From Ruegeria halocynthiae (GTDB taxonomy: Bacteria; Pseudomonadota; Alphaproteobacteria; Rhodobacterales; Rhodobacteraceae), in assembly GCF_900106805.1 (NCBI RefSeq), contig NZ_FNNP01000013.1:1-64000 (forward strand): 64,000 nucleotides of DNA, read 5' to 3'. A model generated the notes under the pieces. The model did not search any database. It saw only the letters and a list, made by a program, of their open reading frames with translations, and was not told where the DNA came from. This document shows positions 61,581 through 64,000 of this stretch, piece after piece; positions within the stretch are counted from its first letter, which is position 1; every line of letters starts with the position of its first letter. A program made the position numbers and the translations under genes.

Positions 61581-64000
61581 TCAGCCCGCCAGGAGCGCCG
61601 GCTTCAAGTCAACAAGACTGCTTTCAAAGGCCTTTAGAACAACACGTGCTGTGTCTCCGTAGTTGGAGAGTCCTCCAGATCCCGCGAGCTCGGGAAACAG
61701 TTCGAGTATTTCATCCCGAACCCCGGCATCTTTCCCCATCGTTTCGTGGCCAGGGTAGTAGCTTTCCGTCCAGATATCGTTGGACAGCACGACCTGATGG
61801 GTATCGAACATCATGTGGAAATACTGAACACCAACGCCCTCTTCTTGGGTGATGCCGTGCTGGCCAACCAAATGCTTGGCGGCAACAAACACCTCATCGG
61901 TACCGAACAATAGATTGTTGTCCCCGCCAACTCGAAGCACACGATGATTGGGAGATAGCCATAGGTCCCGATCGTTCGGGCCGAGCACACCTGCGGAGAT
62001 CTTAATAGGCGCAAATTTTCCCTTGGCGGGTACGGTCTTTGACCCGATCCAACGGATTTCTTGTACGCCGTCGTCTCGGGTAATGACCTTGTCGCCCACC
62101 TTCAGGTCTTCAATCGCGATCAGGCCTTTGACCGTCGCAATGCGGGTGCCGCGGACAAAACAGGGCACCCCTGTTTGCTCAAGCAAGGACGACGCGCTGA
62201 TACCATTCAATCCGCTTAAGCCAGTGATCTCACCTCCAGCCATAGTGCTGTTATCAGTGTAGTCACCTGCAGATTGGTTCAGGATACCATCATCGGCCAG
62301 GTCCTGTTCGAACTCATCTTGATTTGTATAGTAGTCCGCCAGATAAACGAAATCATTGTTCGTACCGTCACCATCATCCGCATCGGTCGATCCCAATCCG
62401 AAGTCGGTGATATCGAGATTCTCACCCGCGGTGTAGTAGAATATGTCATTCCCGGCGCCGCCCGTGGCCTGGTTGTCTCCCAAGCCCCCCACCAGCTGGT
62501 CGTCGCCATCTTCGCCGTCCATATCGTCATTGCCAGCACCGCCGACAAGCGTGTCAACTCCTGCGCCACCGATCAGCGTGTCGTCGCCATCCTGACCGAA
62601 AAGGATGTCGCTGCCGTCGCCCCCGGCCAGAATGTCATTGTCAACACCACCCTGAAGTTGGTCATTGCCGTCGTCGCCAATCAGAACATCGTCGCCAGCG
62701 CCCCCAAAAATTAGGTCGTTGTCGGCACCACCATCAATGATGTCAACTCCGGTACCGCCAACCAGGGTATCATCTCCAAGCCCACCGGTCATATTGTCGT
62801 CACCGGCGTCTCCGAACATCAGGTCGTTGCCAACGCCTCCGTCCAAATCATCGTTACCAGCACCGCCCGCAAGTTCATCATCGCCACCGCCACCGCTAAT
62901 TGTATCGATGCCAGCGTCACCAAAGAGAAGGTCATTACCATCCCCCCCCTCCAGATCATCATTGCCGGTGCCACCCTGAAGCTCGTCATTGCCAGCGCCA
63001 CCAATAAGCGTGTCGTCACCGGCGTCTCCGAACACAAGGTCATTGCCGTCACCCCCGTCCACTGTGTCGTTGTCGTCACCGCCATAGACTTCGTCGTCAC
63101 CCAAACCGGCGAAGATATTGTCATCACCGCCGTTGCCTAAAATGAAGTCATCAAGACCGTCCGGCCCATCGATGATGTCACCGCCCCCGTCGGTTAGCTG
63201 CCCTGCATCGTCATAGAGCAGACCCATCGTTTCGCCGTACTCTTCGCCGTCAACAATCCCGTCAGGATCGGCTTTGAAGAAGCTGAAATTCACATTGGTG
63301 TTGTCAGTGGTCAGGTCAGCGGGGTCGACGGGCACACCAGCACCATCCAGAATGGTGAGCGAATTGTTGGCATCCCAGCCAGCAAAGGTGTCATTCAGAA
63401 CGCCGTCGGCCTGATCGGCGCGCAGCCATTCCAGCTCGTTTTCGATGACCGCAGGATCAATATGACCCGCGGCGACCGCTGCAAGGAAATTCGCTTCGCT
63501 GTAGTAACCTGACAGATCAACAAAATCGTTATTCAGAAGTCCGTCATTGATTGACCCGCTATTGCCAACATTGAAATCTTTAATAGTGTTATGGCCGGGA
63601 CCCGGTACGAAAGTGTCATCGCCATCGCCACCTGATAAGATGTCGCGGCCTGCACCGCCATCAATGGTATCGTTGCCTTCCCCACCGAATATTGTGTCAT
63701 CACCTGCGCCACCATCTATGGTGTCATCATAGTCCGTGACGACAGCCCCACCATTCAGGCTCGTGTAATCAGGGTTACCTGCCTGAACGAGAGGCGTGCT
63801 TGTTATCGTGAGTGTAACTCCAGCAGGCGGAACCGCCCCCACTGGCAGCAGCACCTGCCCGTCTTCATAGTGTGCGTCACCCACCGGATCTGGGTAAGCA
63901 CCTGAATATCCGCTAAGTACGCCATCCCCGTCGCGATCCGCGTCGATGACCAACATGGTATAGACCACGCCATCACTACCCAGAAACTCCAGCTGAAAAT
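61581..64000 (-). CDS. RTX calcium-binding protein with C-terminal Hint domain (5' end outside window)
   Basis: At least 800 residues are visible; coding continues past the window edge, since no stop or convincing start precedes 63968. There are two blocks of RTX nonapeptides (about residues 85-125 and 290-500 of the visible part) of the GGxGxDxL type, such as GGEGNDTIDGGAGRD and GGAGNDDLDGGVGND. These bind Ca2+ after type I secretion. Residues about 625-760 form a Hint domain starting VPCFVRGTRIATVKGLIAIE, with SPNHRVLRVGG near the centre. The C-terminal end EILELFPELAG resembles that of the Hint protein at 52366. Likely secreted and self-processed or attached to the cell surface; function is unknown. 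Confidence 0.88.
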   Translation of the reverse strand, partial: FQLEFLGSDGVVYTMLVIDADRDGDGVLSGYSGAYPDPVGDAHYEDGQVLLPVGAVPPAGVTLTITSTPLVQAGNPDYTSLNGGAVVTDYDDTIDGGAGDDTIFGGEGNDTIDGGAGRDILSGGDGDDTFVPGPGHNTIKDFNVGNSGSINDGLLNNDFVDLSGYYSEANFLAAVAAGHIDPAVIENELEWLRADQADGVLNDTFAGWDANNSLTILDGAGVPVDPADLTTDNTNVNFSFFKADPDGIVDGEEYGETMGLLYDDAGQLTDGGGDIIDGPDGLDDFILGNGGDDNIFAGLGDDEVYGGDDNDTVDGGDGNDLVFGDAGDDTLIGGAGNDELQGGTGNDDLEGGDGNDLLFGDAGIDTISGGGGDDELAGGAGNDDLDGGVGNDLMFGDAGDDNMTGGLGDDTLVGGTGVDIIDGGADNDLIFGGAGDDVLIGDDGNDQLQGGVDNDILAGGDGSDILFGQDGDDTLIGGAGVDTLVGGAGNDDMDGEDGDDQLVGGLGDNQATGGAGNDIFYYTAGENLDITDFGLGSTDADDGDGTNNDFVYLADYYTNQDEFEQDLADDGILNQSAGDYTDNSTMAGGEITGLSGLNGISASSLLEQTGVPCFVRGTRIATVKGLIAIEDLKVGDKVITRDDGVQEIRWIGSKTVPAKGKFAPIKISAGVLGPNDRDLWLSPNHRVLRVGGDNNLLFGTDEVFVAAKHLVGQHGITQEEGVGVQYFHMMFDTHQVVLSNDIWTESYYPGHETMGKDAGVRDEILELFPELAGSGGLSNYGDTARVVLKAFESSLVDLKPALLAG

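Noticed and set aside
62400..63750. Regularly spaced repeats resembling a CRISPR array
   Set aside because: They are imperfect, in-frame and encode the RTX glycine-rich nonapeptides; there are no unique spacers of constant length.

Overview
This window looks like accessory or flexible DNA from an alphaproteobacterium of the Rhodobacterales (Roseobacter group). That reading rests on gene content: TRAP and ribose-type ABC transporters, a DUF1127 protein, GlxA and MocR regulators, RTX/Hint secreted proteins, RepC-type plasmid remnants and a large set of flavin and thiol redox enzymes. No rRNA, tRNA or CRISPR array was seen. The replicon type (chromosome or large plasmid) cannot be decided from the sequence alone.

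Layout. 0.4-9 kb: a TPR protein, then a GlxA-type regulator divergent from a probable operon encoding a homocysteine S-methyltransferase-like enzyme, a flavin monooxygenase, DUF1127, a periplasmic di-haem MauG/cytochrome c peroxidase-like protein, a secreted Trp-containing protein, a cupin-like protein and a glutathione transferase-like protein. 9.4-12.5 kb: a small unknown gene and a MocR regulator divergent from an EamA exporter. 12.8-18 kb: an HxlR regulator flanked by a GNAT/membrane protein/carboxymuconolactone decarboxylase-like set and by an OsmC/flavin monooxygenase/nitronate monooxygenase-like set. 18.3-20 kb: a Tat-type deaminase, an ankyrin protein and a WGR protein. 20.5-30 kb: a plasmid or integrative-element backbone (DUF3768, ParB-like protein, small unknown proteins each followed by a strong hairpin, a MobC-like protein, a relaxase, and a frameshifted tandem copy of the relaxase tail).

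30.6-42.6 kb: a catabolic island with a sugar ABC transporter, an SDR, IolE and IolD on one strand. Divergent from it run an aldehyde dehydrogenase, a HpcH/HpaI aldolase, a 2-hydroxyacid dehydrogenase, a Gfo/Idh/MocA dehydrogenase and an RpiR regulator. It resembles inositol catabolism but lacks iolB, iolC and iolJ here. It is bracketed by mobilisation genes on one side and by broken coupling-protein (VirD4/TraG) and RepC-like remnants on the other (43.4-44.9 kb), which suggests plasmid-borne cargo.

45-50.4 kb: a LuxR-type regulator with an extra C-terminal domain, a GST-like protein, a GMC flavoprotein with a gluconate-dehydrogenase-subunit-3-like partner, an ABM-like protein and a DJ-1/PfpI protein. 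50.6-54.2 kb: a type I secretion adaptor (HlyD) truncated by an IS6-family element, a Hint-domain protein, and IS remnants. 54.5-60.6 kb: a LysR regulator divergent from a TRAP transporter translationally coupled to an N,N-dimethylformamidase-like large subunit, probably an uptake-and-hydrolysis system for an amide-type substrate. The window ends inside a large RTX/Hint secreted protein on the minus strand.
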